Counted from the stretch's first letter, positions 1 to 10,062 are shown. The stretch: 64,000 nt of DNA from RBG-16-66-20 sp040752005 (GCA_040752005.1 JBFMFX010000008.1:1-64000); one strand, 5' to 3'. Notes: a model not told the origin generated them from the letters alone. Program-made: numbers and translations.

Positions 1-2
1 GA

Positions 3-680
3 CGCAACGGCCGCCGCGGCGAATTTCGGCCGCGGCACGAGGCGGCGCGGGGGGGAGCGGAGCAGCCGCCTGCACGGGCACAACCTCAGAGCGAGCAGAC
101 GCCGAGCGTGCCGCCGCAGGCGTCCCCACCGGCGCAGGCGGCACAAGGATCGCAACCCGCGCAGGGCGAGGGGGAGCGCCGCCGCCGCCGCGGCCGCCGC
201 GGCAGGGGTCGAGGCGAGCGTGCCGTGGTCGAACCGTCGCCGGGTCAGCTTCCCGGTGACATGGCCGAGCGCCAGCGGATCATCGAGGAGCAGCGGCAGG
301 AATTTCTGCGACGCGAGCAGCGCGCGGTGAGCGAACCGGCGGCGGCGCAGAAGGCGCCGGAGGCTGTGCCGGCGCCCTCGCAACCGCTACCGGCGCAACC
401 GCAAGCTCCGGCGGCAGCGGCACCGGCGCAAGCGCCCGTGCCGCAAGCCGAGGGCTCCGAGCGGGCGGCATCCGAGGCGCGTGTCGAAAGCCCGCCGCCG
501 GTGGACGTCAAATCGCTGCTCGCGAGCTCCGGCCTGGAGATGGTGGAGACGGACGCGTCGAAGGTGCGGCCGATCGCCCAGGAGGCGCCGCCAGTCAAGC
601 TCGGGCGGCCGCGGCGCGAGCGGCCGAAACCGCCGCCTCAGGACGCCGAACTCATTCAGGTCGAGACGCGCGTCAGATAG
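3..680 (+). CDS. rne: Ribonuclease E, C-terminal tail (partial, 5' end outside window)
   Basis: The frame is open from the first bases of the window to a TAG stop at 678-680, so this is the 3' end of a longer gene. The visible part is low-complexity. It has proline, alanine and glutamine stretches, an arginine block around 175-215 (RRRRRGRRGRGRG), and a short conserved-looking end containing SGLEMVETD and finishing in QVETRVR. Betaproteobacterial RNase E proteins typically end with a disordered, Arg/Pro-rich degradosome and RNA-binding tail and a VETD...VETR-like terminus, which is the basis for the call. The catalytic S1, DNase I-like and Zn-link regions are not in the window. RNase E acts in mRNA turnover and rRNA/tRNA processing at the inner membrane. 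The gene converges on uvrB with only 12 bases between the stops and no visible intrinsic terminator. An internal ATG-like start at 108 is not thought to be a real start. Confidence 0.72.
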   Translation, partial: RNGRRGEFRPRHEAARGGAEQPPARAQPQSEQTPSVPPQASPPAQAAQGSQPAQGEGERRRRRGRRGRGRGERAVVEPSPGQLPGDMAERQRIIEEQRQEFLRREQRAVSEPAAAQKAPEAVPAPSQPLPAQPQAPAAAAPAQAPVPQAEGSERAASEARVESPPPVDVKSLLASSGLEMVETDASKVRPIAQEAPPVKLGRPRRERPKPPPQDAELIQVETRVR

Positions 681-692
681 TCGCGCGCACAA

Positions 693-2717
<2,025 letters not shown>

Positions 2718-2746
2718 AGGTAGAATGCTGCCGTGCAAAAAAACCC

Positions 2747-2752
2747 AGTATA
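2747..2752 (-). promoter_or_regulatory. Candidate -10 box for uvrB
   Basis: The minus strand reads TATACT here, 30 bases upstream of the GTG start of uvrB, in the short gap to the divergent aminotransferase gene. A poor -35 (TTCGGC, 18 bp further upstream) lies inside the neighbouring coding sequence. The box is seen directly; its use as a promoter is inferred. No LexA-type operator (CTG-N10-CAG) was noticed beside it. Confidence 0.35.
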
Positions 2753-2758
2753 TCCGCA

Positions 2759-4021
2759 ATGAGCGCTCCCGCCGAAGCCGCCCCCGCCGTCCCCTCGCCC
2801 CTCGCCCGGATCGAAATGGCGCCGCGCGACCCGATCCTCGGCGTCACCGAGGCGTTCGTCGCCGACAAAAATCCGAACAAGGTGAACCTCGGGGTGGGCG
2901 TCTACTATGACGACGAAGGCAGGGTGCCGCTGCTCGAATGCGTGCGGCGCGCCGAAGAGCAGCGCATCGCGAGCGCAACGCCCAAGGCCTATCTGCCGAT
3001 AGAGGGCCTGCCGGCCTACGACCGCGCGGTTCAGGAGCTGGTCTTCGGGAAAGACAGCCCGGCCCTGCGCGAGGGCCGGATCGTCACCGTGCAGGCGCTC
3101 GGCGGCACCGGCGCCCTGCGCATCGGCGCCGACCTGCTCAAGCGCGTCGCGCCCGAGGCGACCGTGCTGATCAGCGAACCGAGCTGGGAGAACCACCGGG
3201 CGCTCTTCGAGGCCGCGGGTTTCCGCGTCCAGTGCTATCCGTACTACGACCCGCAGACGCACGGGCTGGACTTCGAAGGCATGATGCGCGCGCTGCGGGC
3301 GGCGGCACCGGGAACGATCGTGGTGTTGCATTCCTGCTGCCACAACCCCACCGGCGTGGACCTCGACCCGCAGCAGTGGCAGCAGGTACTGGAAACCGTG
3401 CGCGAGCGCGGCCTCATCCCGTTTCTCGATCTCGCGTATCAGGGCTTCGGCGACGGCATCGACGCCGACGCCTTCGCACCGCGGCTGTTCGCGGCGGCAA
3501 TGCAGCCGGTGTTCCTGTCCAGCTCCTTCTCCAAGTCGTTTTCCCTCTACGGCGAGCGGGTCGGGGCGCTGAGCGTCGTCGCCGCGAGCGCCGACGAGGC
3601 GGCGCGGGTGCTGTCGCAGATCAAGCGGCTCGTGCGCACCAATTACTCCAACCCGCCCGGCCACGGCGGCGATATCGTCGCGCGGGTGCTCGGCACCCCC
3701 GAGCTGCGTGCCCTGTGGGAAAAGGAGCTCGGCGCCATGCGCGAGCGCATCAAGGCGATGCGCAAGGCGCTGGTCGAGGGCATCCACGCGCGGGTGCCGG
3801 GCGCGGATTTTTCCTTCGTGCTCAGGCAGCGCGGGATGTTCTCGTACTCCGGGCTCACGAAGGAACAGGTCCGCCGCCTGCGCGAGGAGTTTTCCATCTA
3901 CGCGATTGATACCGGCCGCATCTGCGTCGCCGCGCTCAACCGCCACAACATCGGCTACGTCGTGGACGCGATCGCGAAGGTGATCCGGCAGGCGTCCACG
4001 CCGGCCGGCTTCGCTATATAA
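2759..4021 (+). CDS. Aromatic/aspartate aminotransferase (class I, TyrB/AspC family)
   Basis: This PLP-dependent enzyme transfers the amino group between aspartate or aromatic amino acids and 2-oxoglutarate in the cytoplasm. The 420-residue product carries the subgroup I-alpha signatures: APRDPILGVTEAF and KVNLGVGVYYDDEG near the N terminus, CCHNPTGVD in the middle, the Schiff-base lysine in SSSFSKSFSLYGERVG (Lys259), and a C-terminal RICVAALNRHNI element with the carboxylate-binding arginine. The first 17 residues before ARIEMAPRDP are Ala/Pro-rich and longer than in most relatives, so a later start is possible, but the ATG at 2759 is the clearest. It is divergent from uvrB. Its stop codon overlaps the -10 box of the downstream tRNA gene. 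Substrate preference (TyrB versus AspC) cannot be decided from the sequence. Confidence 0.93.
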   Translation: MSAPAEAAPAVPSPLARIEMAPRDPILGVTEAFVADKNPNKVNLGVGVYYDDEGRVPLLECVRRAEEQRIASATPKAYLPIEGLPAYDRAVQELVFGKDSPALREGRIVTVQALGGTGALRIGADLLKRVAPEATVLISEPSWENHRALFEAAGFRVQCYPYYDPQTHGLDFEGMMRALRAAAPGTIVVLHSCCHNPTGVDLDPQQWQQVLETVRERGLIPFLDLAYQGFGDGIDADAFAPRLFAAAMQPVFLSSSFSKSFSLYGERVGALSVVAASADEAARVLSQIKRLVRTNYSNPPGHGGDIVARVLGTPELRALWEKELGAMRERIKAMRKALVEGIHARVPGADFSFVLRQRGMFSYSGLTKEQVRRLREEFSIYAIDTGRICVAALNRHNIGYVVDAIAKVIRQASTPAGFAI

Positions 4022-4022
4022 T
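4017..4022 (+). promoter_or_regulatory. -10 box of tRNA-Asn inside the aminotransferase stop codon
   Basis: A consensus TATAAT lies at 4017-4022 and overlaps the TAA stop (4019-4021) of the aminotransferase. It is 18 bases upstream of the mature tRNA 5' end, followed by a GC-rich discriminator (CGCGCGCC). GC-rich discriminators are typical of stringently controlled stable-RNA promoters. No good -35 box is visible 16-18 bp upstream. The sequence is seen directly; promoter function is inferred. Confidence 0.6.
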
Positions 4023-4040
4023 CGCGCGCCTTCCGGCAGG

Positions 4041-4116
4041 TCCCCGATAGCTCAGTTGGTAGAGCGACGGACTGTTAATCCGCAGGTCCCAGGTTCGAGC
4101 CCTGGTCGGGGAGCCA
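4041..4116 (+). tRNA. tRNA-Asn (anticodon GUU)
   Basis: The 76-nt cloverleaf has acceptor arms TCCCCGA/TCGGGGA, a D arm GCTC-AGTTGGTA-GAGC, anticodon loop CTGTTAA with GTT at 4074-4076, a T arm CCAGG-TTCGAGC-CCTGG and an encoded CCA at 4114-4116. The GUU anticodon reads AAC and AAU. The outermost anticodon-stem pair (position 27/43) is A-C mismatched; otherwise the fold is regular. It lies 19 bases after the aminotransferase gene and converges on the glutaredoxin-DinB gene. Confidence 0.97.
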
Positions 4117-4156
4117 CATTCCTTCGTGCCGTCCGCGCGCTGGCCGGCCGGCATCG

Positions 4157-4924
4157 TCATTCCCAGAGGCCCTGGGGCATCGGCAGGCCCTGGTAATCGC
4201 TGTCGGTGAGCGGCCCGTCGGGCCTGATGCCGAAGCGCTCGAGCATCGCGCCGATCTGGCGCGCATGCTGCGCCGAGTGCCACACGCAGCGCTCAAGCAG
4301 GTGGTGAAGCGGCTGCTCGCCGTAGTAGGTCTTCACCGTGCCCGGACAGGACTTGTCCGCCTGCGCCGCCCACCACTGCTCCAGCCGTCTCGCAACTTTC
4401 AGGCCGAAGTCCCCGATGTCGGCGGGGGTGCGTACCTCCTCGGGCGGCGGCGCGTTGTACACGGCGGCGAGATTCTCATTGCCTTCGGTCACCGCCCGCA
4501 GGAACGCGTCCGGCACCTGAAAGACGTGGTATGCAAGCTCGCGGATGCTGCGATCGCGGCCTTCGGTGGCGCGCTCTGCGAGCCGCCCGGGCGGAATCTG
4601 CAGTACGTGGCGGCGCACCGCTGCGAGCACCGTCTGCCACTTGTGCATCAGATGTGGCGCGGGCAGCCGATCGAAGCGGACCTCCCGGCCGACGAAGCGT
4701 GCGACGTCGGCGAGCTCCTGCGCGAACACGTATTCGCCTCCGCGCGCGACCACCGGTACGGTGCGCACCCCCATTGCGGCGAGCTCCTCCAGCGCGCGCG
4801 GCACCGCCGCGACATTGACGGACTCGTACTCGATTCCGAGTGCGGCGAGAAACTCCTTGACCTTGACGCAGCTCGAGCAGCCGGGTCGCCAGTACACGCG
4901 CAATTGCTCGGGCAGGGTCGGCAT
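4157..4924 (-). CDS. Glutaredoxin-DinB fusion protein
   Basis: This 255-residue protein has two recognisable domains. Residues ~1-80 form a glutaredoxin-type thioredoxin fold, with the redox motif CSSC in YWRPGCSSCVKVKEFL and the cis-proline in RTVPVV. Residues ~90-230 form a DinB-like four-helix bundle with candidate metal-binding histidines in LAYHVFQ and HSAQHARQ. DinB/YfiT-like proteins include metal-dependent thiol S-transferases, so a fused glutaredoxin suggests thiol-linked chemistry, perhaps glutathione-dependent detoxification or deglutathionylation (inference). The ATG at 4924 is chosen because the glutaredoxin strand begins eight residues later. An upstream ATG at 4981 would add 19 unlike residues. 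No signal peptide is seen, so it is probably cytoplasmic. It lies downstream of, and on the same strand as, the acyl-CoA ligase, about 90 bases away. Substrate unknown. Confidence 0.8.
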   Translation of the reverse strand: MPTLPEQLRVYWRPGCSSCVKVKEFLAALGIEYESVNVAAVPRALEELAAMGVRTVPVVARGGEYVFAQELADVARFVGREVRFDRLPAPHLMHKWQTVLAAVRRHVLQIPPGRLAERATEGRDRSIRELAYHVFQVPDAFLRAVTEGNENLAAVYNAPPPEEVRTPADIGDFGLKVARRLEQWWAAQADKSCPGTVKTYYGEQPLHHLLERCVWHSAQHARQIGAMLERFGIRPDGPLTDSDYQGLPMPQGLWE

Positions 4925-5017
4925 GCCAAGAGCATACTCCGGCGGCTCGCGGCCGAGAACCGCCCCCTCCTCGTTCGCCACGCAGGCGCGAGGTCCGCCG
5001 CCCGAGGGCGCCGTGCC

Positions 5018-6625
5018 TCAGGCGCGGAACATCTCGCGCAGCCTCACTTTCCAGAACTTGCCGGTCGAGGTCCGCGGGATCGCGTCGAGGAACTCGAACC
5101 GGTCCGGCAGCTGCCACTTGGCAAAACGCGCGGCCAGGTGCGCGCGCAGCTCCTCGGGCGTCGCCCGCTGACCAGGCTTGAGCACGACGCAGGCGAGCGG
5201 CCGCTCGGTCCACTTCGGATCCGGCACCGCGATCACCGCGGCTTCGGCCACCGCCGGGTGCGCCATCAGCAGGTTTTCCATGTCCACCGAGCTGATCCAC
5301 TCGCCGCCGGACTTGATCAGGTCCTTCATGCGGTCGGTGATGCGCAGGTACCCGTGCGGATCCATGGTGGCGACATCGCCGGTACGCAGCCATCCGTCGG
5401 CGGTGAACTTGTCCGGATCGCGCGGCACGTTGTGGTAGCCGCCGGCGATGAAGGGCCCGCGCACCTGCACCTCGCCGACGCTTTTGCCGTCCCACGGGCA
5501 TTCGCGGCCGTCGTCGCCGACGATGCGCAGGTCCATGATCGGCGCCGGCACGCCCGCCATCGCGTAATAGGCGTAACGCTCCTCCTCGGCAAGGTGCTGC
5601 AGCTCCGGCTTGAGGTACGAGATCGTCCCGAGCGGGCTCATCTCGGTCATGCCCCAGCCGTGGCAGATTGTCGCGCCGTGGCGCGCATAGGCGCGAATCA
5701 TCGCCTCGGGCACCGGCGCGCCGCCCACGAGCATGCGAATTCCCGCCGGCAGGCGCCAGCGCTGCGGGTTCGCTTCCAGCAGTTGCAGCATCGAGAGCCA
5801 GATCGTCGGCACCCCGAGCGCATACGTCGGCCGCTCGGCCGTCATCAGGTCGAGCAGATCCTCCGGATGCAGGTGCGGCCCTGGAAAGATCAGCTTGATC
5901 CCCATCATCACGCAGGCATAGGGCACGCCCCAGCAGTTGGCGTGGAACATCGGCGTCGCCGGCAGCACGCTGTCCTTGGCCGCCAGGCCCCAGTGGTCCG
6001 GCTGGTTCGCCATCAGCGTGTGCAGGATCGTCGAGCGATGCGAGTAGACGACACCCTTCGGCCGCCCGGTGGTGCCGGAGGTGTAGCACATCGCCACCGG
6101 GTCGTCCTCGTCGTGCGGCGCGTACTCGAAGCCGCGGGCATCGGCGGCGATGAACCGCTCGTAGTCCGTGTACGGCGCCGCGACCGGAGCGCCGCTGAAC
6201 GGAAACACGATAACGCGCTCGAAGCGGTGGTGTTGCCGGAATTTCTCATACAGCGGCAGCAGGATGTCGTCCACGATGAGGAACCGGTCCTCGGCGTGTG
6301 CCGCGATCCAGCCGATCTCCTCGGGAGCAAGGCGCAGATTGAGCGTGTGCATCACCCCGCCAGCGGCCGGAATTCCGAAGTAGCACTCCAGGTGCGCGTG
6401 GTGGTTCCAGCAAAGCGTCGCCACGCGCTCGCCCTTCCTCAGCCCGGCGGCGGCGAGCGCTGCCGCGAGCCCGCGCGCGCGACGGTAGAAATCGGCGTAG
6501 CGGTGCCGCACGAGCGACTTGTCGGGGCGGCGGCTCACGATCTGCGACTCCGGATAGAGTCGCCCCGCGCGCTCGAGCAGGTGATTGACCGACAGCGGGA
6601 CCCGCTGCATCGTCGAACGGATCAT
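5018..6625 (-). CDS. Fatty-acid/acyl-CoA ligase (AMP-binding family)
   Basis: This is an ANL-superfamily enzyme that activates a carboxylic acid to its acyl-adenylate and then to the acyl-CoA. The 535-residue product contains the P-loop-like motif YTSGTTGRPKG, HGWGMTEM (A5 region), the adenylate motif DGWLRTGDVATMD, the hinge ITDRMKDLIKSGGEWIS and the catalytic C-terminal lysine in PRTSTGKFWK. The Gly-Trp-Gly-Met-Thr-Glu motif and overall layout resemble medium/long-chain acyl-CoA synthetases rather than acetyl-CoA synthetase. The ATG at 6625 is preceded by an excellent ribosome site (AAGGGAGGGGG), which excludes the much longer open frame upstream. The gene is divergent from the liv transporter operon, and such pairs often serve uptake and activation of organic or aromatic acids, though the substrate cannot be named here. 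Confidence 0.9.
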   Translation of the reverse strand: MIRSTMQRVPLSVNHLLERAGRLYPESQIVSRRPDKSLVRHRYADFYRRARGLAAALAAAGLRKGERVATLCWNHHAHLECYFGIPAAGGVMHTLNLRLAPEEIGWIAAHAEDRFLIVDDILLPLYEKFRQHHRFERVIVFPFSGAPVAAPYTDYERFIAADARGFEYAPHDEDDPVAMCYTSGTTGRPKGVVYSHRSTILHTLMANQPDHWGLAAKDSVLPATPMFHANCWGVPYACVMMGIKLIFPGPHLHPEDLLDLMTAERPTYALGVPTIWLSMLQLLEANPQRWRLPAGIRMLVGGAPVPEAMIRAYARHGATICHGWGMTEMSPLGTISYLKPELQHLAEEERYAYYAMAGVPAPIMDLRIVGDDGRECPWDGKSVGEVQVRGPFIAGGYHNVPRDPDKFTADGWLRTGDVATMDPHGYLRITDRMKDLIKSGGEWISSVDMENLLMAHPAVAEAAVIAVPDPKWTERPLACVVLKPGQRATPEELRAHLAARFAKWQLPDRFEFLDAIPRTSTGKFWKVRLREMFRA

Positions 6626-6677
6626 TCCCCCTCCCTTCCAGCCATGGCGGATACATCGTACACTCCGCCGCGGCGTT

Positions 6678-6689
6678 AGGAAGCTTCCT
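6678..6689. promoter_or_regulatory. Perfect 12-bp palindrome between acyl-CoA ligase and liv operon
   Basis: AGGAAGCTTCCT is a perfect palindrome in the ~110-bp region between two divergent transcription units, just upstream of the liv ribosome-binding region. It could be an operator half or a chance restriction-site-like palindrome. No regulator gene is adjacent. Seen directly; function unknown. Confidence 0.25.
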
Positions 6690-6734
6690 GGGGAGGGAGA
6701 AATCGAATCGAAGCCGACAGGAGTTCTGCTGCGC

Positions 6735-7487
6735 GTGCGCGGCCTGAGCGTGCGCTTTGGCGGCATCGTAGCGCTGGAGGAAGTCTCCTTCGACGTGCCC
6801 GCCGGCGCCATCGTCGGGCTGATCGGTCCGAACGGCGCGGGCAAGACGACTCTGTTCAACTGCCTGTCGCGCCTGTACACGCCCACGGCCGGCTCGATCG
6901 AGTTCGACGGCCGGCCGTTGCTCGCCCTGCCCGCGCACCGCATCGCCGGCCTCGGCATCGGCCGCACGTTCCAGAACCTGGCGCTCTTTCCGACGCTCAG
7001 CGTGCTGCAGAACGTGATGACGGGCCTGCATTGCCGCACCTCCGGAGACTTTGCGAGCGAAGCGCTGCGCCTGCCGCGGGTGCGCAAGCAGGAGGCTCGC
7101 GCGCGGCGGGACGCGGAGGAGCTGATCGCCTTCCTCGAGCTCGCGGAGATCGCCGACCATCCGGCATCGGGGCTGCCGTTCGCCACGCTCAAGCGAGTGG
7201 AGCTCGCCCGGGCGCTGGCGAGCCGGCCCCGGCTGCTGTTGCTCGACGAGCCGGCGGGCGGACTCAACCACGAAGAGGTCAAGGCGCTGGGCACCCTCAT
7301 CCGGCGCATCCGCGACGAGCGCGGCATCACCGTGCTTCTGGTCGAGCACCACATGGGTCTGGTGATGGAGGTGTCCGAGAAGGTCGTGGTGCTCGACTTC
7401 GGCCGCAAGATCGCCGAGGGTGCGCCCGCGGAGGTGCAGCGCAACCCGGAAGTGATCCGCGCCTATCTGGGAGCCGACGCCGCATGA
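6735..7487 (+). CDS. livG: Branched-chain amino acid-type ABC transporter, ATP-binding protein LivG
   Basis: This is one of two cytoplasmic ATPases powering the LivHM permease. Motifs are Walker A GPNGAGKTT, the Q-loop region GRTFQNLALF, Walker B LLLLDEPAGG and the switch histidine in LLVEHHMG. The ABC signature is divergent (PFATLKRVELARAL instead of the usual LSGGQ or YGQQRR). The start is unclear: the frame is open from 6585 with no ATG near the conserved N terminus. The GTG at 6735 (AGGAG 11 bases upstream) gives 250 residues but clips the expected first few. A strong GGGAGG at 6691-6696 precedes only an ATC codon at 6702, and CTG codons at 6726 and 6729 are also possible. The gene ends in an ATGA overlap with livF. 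The ligand is set by the downstream binding protein and need not be a branched-chain amino acid. Confidence 0.88.
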   Translation: MRGLSVRFGGIVALEEVSFDVPAGAIVGLIGPNGAGKTTLFNCLSRLYTPTAGSIEFDGRPLLALPAHRIAGLGIGRTFQNLALFPTLSVLQNVMTGLHCRTSGDFASEALRLPRVRKQEARARRDAEELIAFLELAEIADHPASGLPFATLKRVELARALASRPRLLLLDEPAGGLNHEEVKALGTLIRRIRDERGITVLLVEHHMGLVMEVSEKVVVLDFGRKIAEGAPAEVQRNPEVIRAYLGADAA

Positions 7488-8200
7488 GCGCGCCGTTGCT
7501 CGAAGTGTCCGGCCTGGAGGCCTGGTACGGCCAGACCAAGGCGCTGCATGGCGTGAGCTTCACGATCGAGGCCGGGGGGATCACCACCATTCTCGGCGCG
7601 AACGGCGCCGGCAAGACCACCACCCTGCGCGCGATTTCGCGCATGGTGCGCACCGCGGGAACCGTGCGATTTCAGGGCCGGCCCCTCGACGGCCTCGCGA
7701 CCGAGGACGTGGTGCGCCTCGGCATCGCGCATGCCCCGGAAGGACGCGGCACGTTCGTCAACCTGACGGTGGAGGAGAACCTGCGCGTCGGCTGCTGGGG
7801 GCGTTCCTCGAAGGATGGAATCGAGGAGGACTTCGAGCGCGTGTACGGCTACTTTCCGGTGCTGCGCGAGCGGCGCGCGCAGCTCGCCGGAACGCTCTCG
7901 GGCGGCGAGCAGCAGATGCTCGCGGTGGCGCGCGCGCTCATGCTGCGCCCGCGGCTGCTCCTGCTCGACGAGCCCTCGCTCGGGCTCGCGCCGCTCGTCG
8001 TGCGCGAGATCTTCCGCATCCTGCGCGCCGCCAACCGCGATTCCGGCGTCAGCATCCTGCTGGTCGAGCAGAACGCGGCGCTCGCGCTCGATCTCGCCGA
8101 TCACGTGTTCCTGCTCGAGACCGGCCGGGTGGTGCTCGAAGGACCCTCGGAGGTCCTGCGCCGCGACGACTCGATACGCCGTTCCTATCTCGGGTACTAG
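7484..8200 (+). CDS. livF: Branched-chain amino acid-type ABC transporter, ATP-binding protein LivF
   Basis: This is the second ATPase of the Liv-type importer, 238 residues. It shows Walker A GANGAGKTTT, a canonical signature LSGGEQQMLAVARAL, Walker B LLLLDEPSLGLAP and the H-loop-equivalent segment SILLVEQNAALAL; as usual for LivF, the switch position is VEQN rather than VEHH. The HAPEGRGTFVNLTVEENL segment is characteristic of LivF. The ATG overlaps the livG stop (ATGA), indicating translational coupling. The gene ends two bases before livH, so livG-F-H-M form one transcription unit. Confidence 0.95.
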   Translation: MSAPLLEVSGLEAWYGQTKALHGVSFTIEAGGITTILGANGAGKTTTLRAISRMVRTAGTVRFQGRPLDGLATEDVVRLGIAHAPEGRGTFVNLTVEENLRVGCWGRSSKDGIEEDFERVYGYFPVLRERRAQLAGTLSGGEQQMLAVARALMLRPRLLLLDEPSLGLAPLVVREIFRILRAANRDSGVSILLVEQNAALALDLADHVFLLETGRVVLEGPSEVLRRDDSIRRSYLGY

Positions 8201-8202
8201 CC

Positions 8203-9084
8203 ATGGAAATCTTCATTCAGCAAGTAGTGGCGGGGCTGGCGACGGGCAGCATTTACGCCGCGCTGGCGCTGGCGCTCGTCATGATCTACGAGGCGACCGA
8301 TGTGGTGAACTTCGCCCAGGGCGAGATGGCGATGTTCGCCACCTACGTGTGCTGGACGCTCCTCGACGCCGGCATGCCCTACTGGGCGGCGTTCTTCGCC
8401 ACCCTGGCGATCGCCTTTGCCGGCGGCATCGTCATCGAGCGCGTGGTGATCCGTCCGGTCGAGAACGCACCGATCCTGACCATCGTCATCGTCACCATCG
8501 GGCTGCTGGTGATCTTCAACAGCCTCGCCGGCTGGATCTACTCCTACGTGCAGAAACCGTTCCCCAGCCCGTTTCCGAAGGAGCCGATCCGCATCGGCGG
8601 CATCGTGTTCGGCGCCCACGCGCTCGGGCAGATCGCCGTGACGCTGGTCGTGCTGCTCTGCATCTGGCTCTTCTTTCGCTTCACGCCGCTCGGCCTGGCG
8701 ATGCGCGCCGCGGCGCAGAACCCGGTTTCCAGCCGCCTCGCCGGCATCCGCGTCGGCTGGATGCTCGCGCTCGGCTGGGGCCTGGCGGCGATGTTCGGCG
8801 CGGTCGCCGGCATCATGGTCGCGCCGGTGCTCTTTCTCGATCCGAACATGATGGGCGGCGTGCAGATCTACGCCTTCGCCGCCGCGACGCTCGGCGGCTT
8901 CACCAGCCCTCTCGGCGCCGTGGTCGGCGGTCTGATCGTCGGCGTGGTCGAGAATCTGGTCGGCACCTACGTCAAGTTCATCGGCACGGAACTCAAGCTC
9001 ACGGTCGCGCTCGCCATCATCATCGGCGTGCTGCTGGTCAAGCCCTCGGGCCTGTTCGGCCGCGCCGTGGTGAGGCGCGTCTGA
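8203..9084 (+). CDS. livH: Branched-chain amino acid-type ABC transporter, permease LivH
   Basis: This inner-membrane permease subunit has 293 residues and about eight hydrophobic segments. It carries the family N terminus GLATGSIYAALALALVMIYEATDVVNFAQGEM, which is diagnostic of LivH, and the cytoplasmic coupling region RAAAQNPVSSRLAGIRV. It pairs with LivM as the transmembrane channel. The initiator ATG follows livF by two bases, and the stop TGA overlaps the ATG of livM by one base. Length is normal for the family. Confidence 0.95.
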   Translation: MEIFIQQVVAGLATGSIYAALALALVMIYEATDVVNFAQGEMAMFATYVCWTLLDAGMPYWAAFFATLAIAFAGGIVIERVVIRPVENAPILTIVIVTIGLLVIFNSLAGWIYSYVQKPFPSPFPKEPIRIGGIVFGAHALGQIAVTLVVLLCIWLFFRFTPLGLAMRAAAQNPVSSRLAGIRVGWMLALGWGLAAMFGAVAGIMVAPVLFLDPNMMGGVQIYAFAAATLGGFTSPLGAVVGGLIVGVVENLVGTYVKFIGTELKLTVALAIIIGVLLVKPSGLFGRAVVRRV

Positions 9085-10049
9085 TGGCGCCGCGCATCCG
9101 GCTCGCGGTGGTGCTCGCGGCGCTCGCGCTCGCCTGCGCGCTGCCGCTGTTTCTCTCGGGCTTTCGCCTGTTCCAGTTCACGCAGGTCTGGATCTATGCG
9201 ATCGCGATCCTGGGGCTGAACATGCTCACCGGCTACAACGGCCAGATCTCGCTCGGCCACGGCGCCTTCTACGCGATCGGCGGCTATACCGCCGCGATTC
9301 TGCTCGGCCACTTCGGCGTGCCCTACGGCTGGACGATCCCGGCGGCGGCGCTGGTGTGCTTCGTTGCCGGCTTTCTCTTCGGCCTGCCGGCGCTGCGCCT
9401 GGAGGGCCTGTACCTCGCGCTGGCGACGCTGTCGCTCGCGCTGGCGATGCCGCAGGTGCTCAAGTACTTCGAGCACTGGACCGGGGGCTCGATGGGACTG
9501 GTGCTCGCAAAGCCCGAGGCACCCTTCGGCCTGCCGCTCGATCCCGACCAGTGGCTGTACTACGTCGCGCTCGCGGTACTGGCCCTGCTCTTCTGGCTCG
9601 CCGCCAACCTGCTCGGCGGGCGCGTCGGCCGGGCGATCGTGGCGATCCGGGACAATCCGATCGCGGCGCAGGCGATGGGGGTCCACGCTGCGCTCTACAA
9701 GTCGCTCACGTTCGGGGTCAGCTCCGCCTACACCGGGGTGGCCGGCGCGCTGTCGGCGATCGCGATCGCGTACGTCTCGCCCGACTCGTTCAGCGTGTTT
9801 CTGTCCATCACGCTGCTCATCGGCAGCGTCATCGGGGGGCTCGCCTCGATCCAGGGCGCGATCTACGGCGCCTTCTTCATCCAGTTCGTGCCCAACTGGG
9901 CGCAGGACATCTCGAAGGCTGCCCCGTGGGCGATTTTTGGCGTATTCTTGATTCTGTTCACCTATTTCATGCCCCACGGCATCGCCGGCGCCCTGCGGTT
10001 GCTCCAGGCCCGGGTAGCGAAGGCGCGCGGGGGAAAACCGGTGTCCTAG
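9084..10049 (+). CDS. livM: Branched-chain amino acid-type ABC transporter, permease LivM
   Basis: This is the second permease subunit, 321 residues with about ten predicted transmembrane stretches. Family hallmarks are GYNGQISLGHGAFYAIGGY near the first third, the LRLEGLYLALATLSLA segment, and the coupling loop RAIRDNPIAAQAMG-like sequence (AIVAIRDNPIAAQAMGVH). It starts at the ATG that shares its A with the livH stop. Thirteen bases separate its end from the binding-protein gene, and that gap carries a GAGAGGAGGAG ribosome site. Confidence 0.95.
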   Translation: MAPRIRLAVVLAALALACALPLFLSGFRLFQFTQVWIYAIAILGLNMLTGYNGQISLGHGAFYAIGGYTAAILLGHFGVPYGWTIPAAALVCFVAGFLFGLPALRLEGLYLALATLSLALAMPQVLKYFEHWTGGSMGLVLAKPEAPFGLPLDPDQWLYYVALAVLALLFWLAANLLGGRVGRAIVAIRDNPIAAQAMGVHAALYKSLTFGVSSAYTGVAGALSAIAIAYVSPDSFSVFLSITLLIGSVIGGLASIQGAIYGAFFIQFVPNWAQDISKAAPWAIFGVFLILFTYFMPHGIAGALRLLQARVAKARGGKPVS

Positions 10050-10062
10050 AGAGGAGGAGAGG

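Noticed and set aside
1..680. The repetitive Pro/Ala/Gln and Arg stretches at the left edge as a tandem repeat element
   Set aside because: They are coding low-complexity sequence of the RNase E tail rather than a DNA repeat; there is no constant unit length.
4265..6679. An 804-codon open frame on the plus strand
   Set aside because: It is antisense to the glutaredoxin-DinB and acyl-CoA ligase genes, both of which have full motif sets and good ribosome sites. The shadow has neither.
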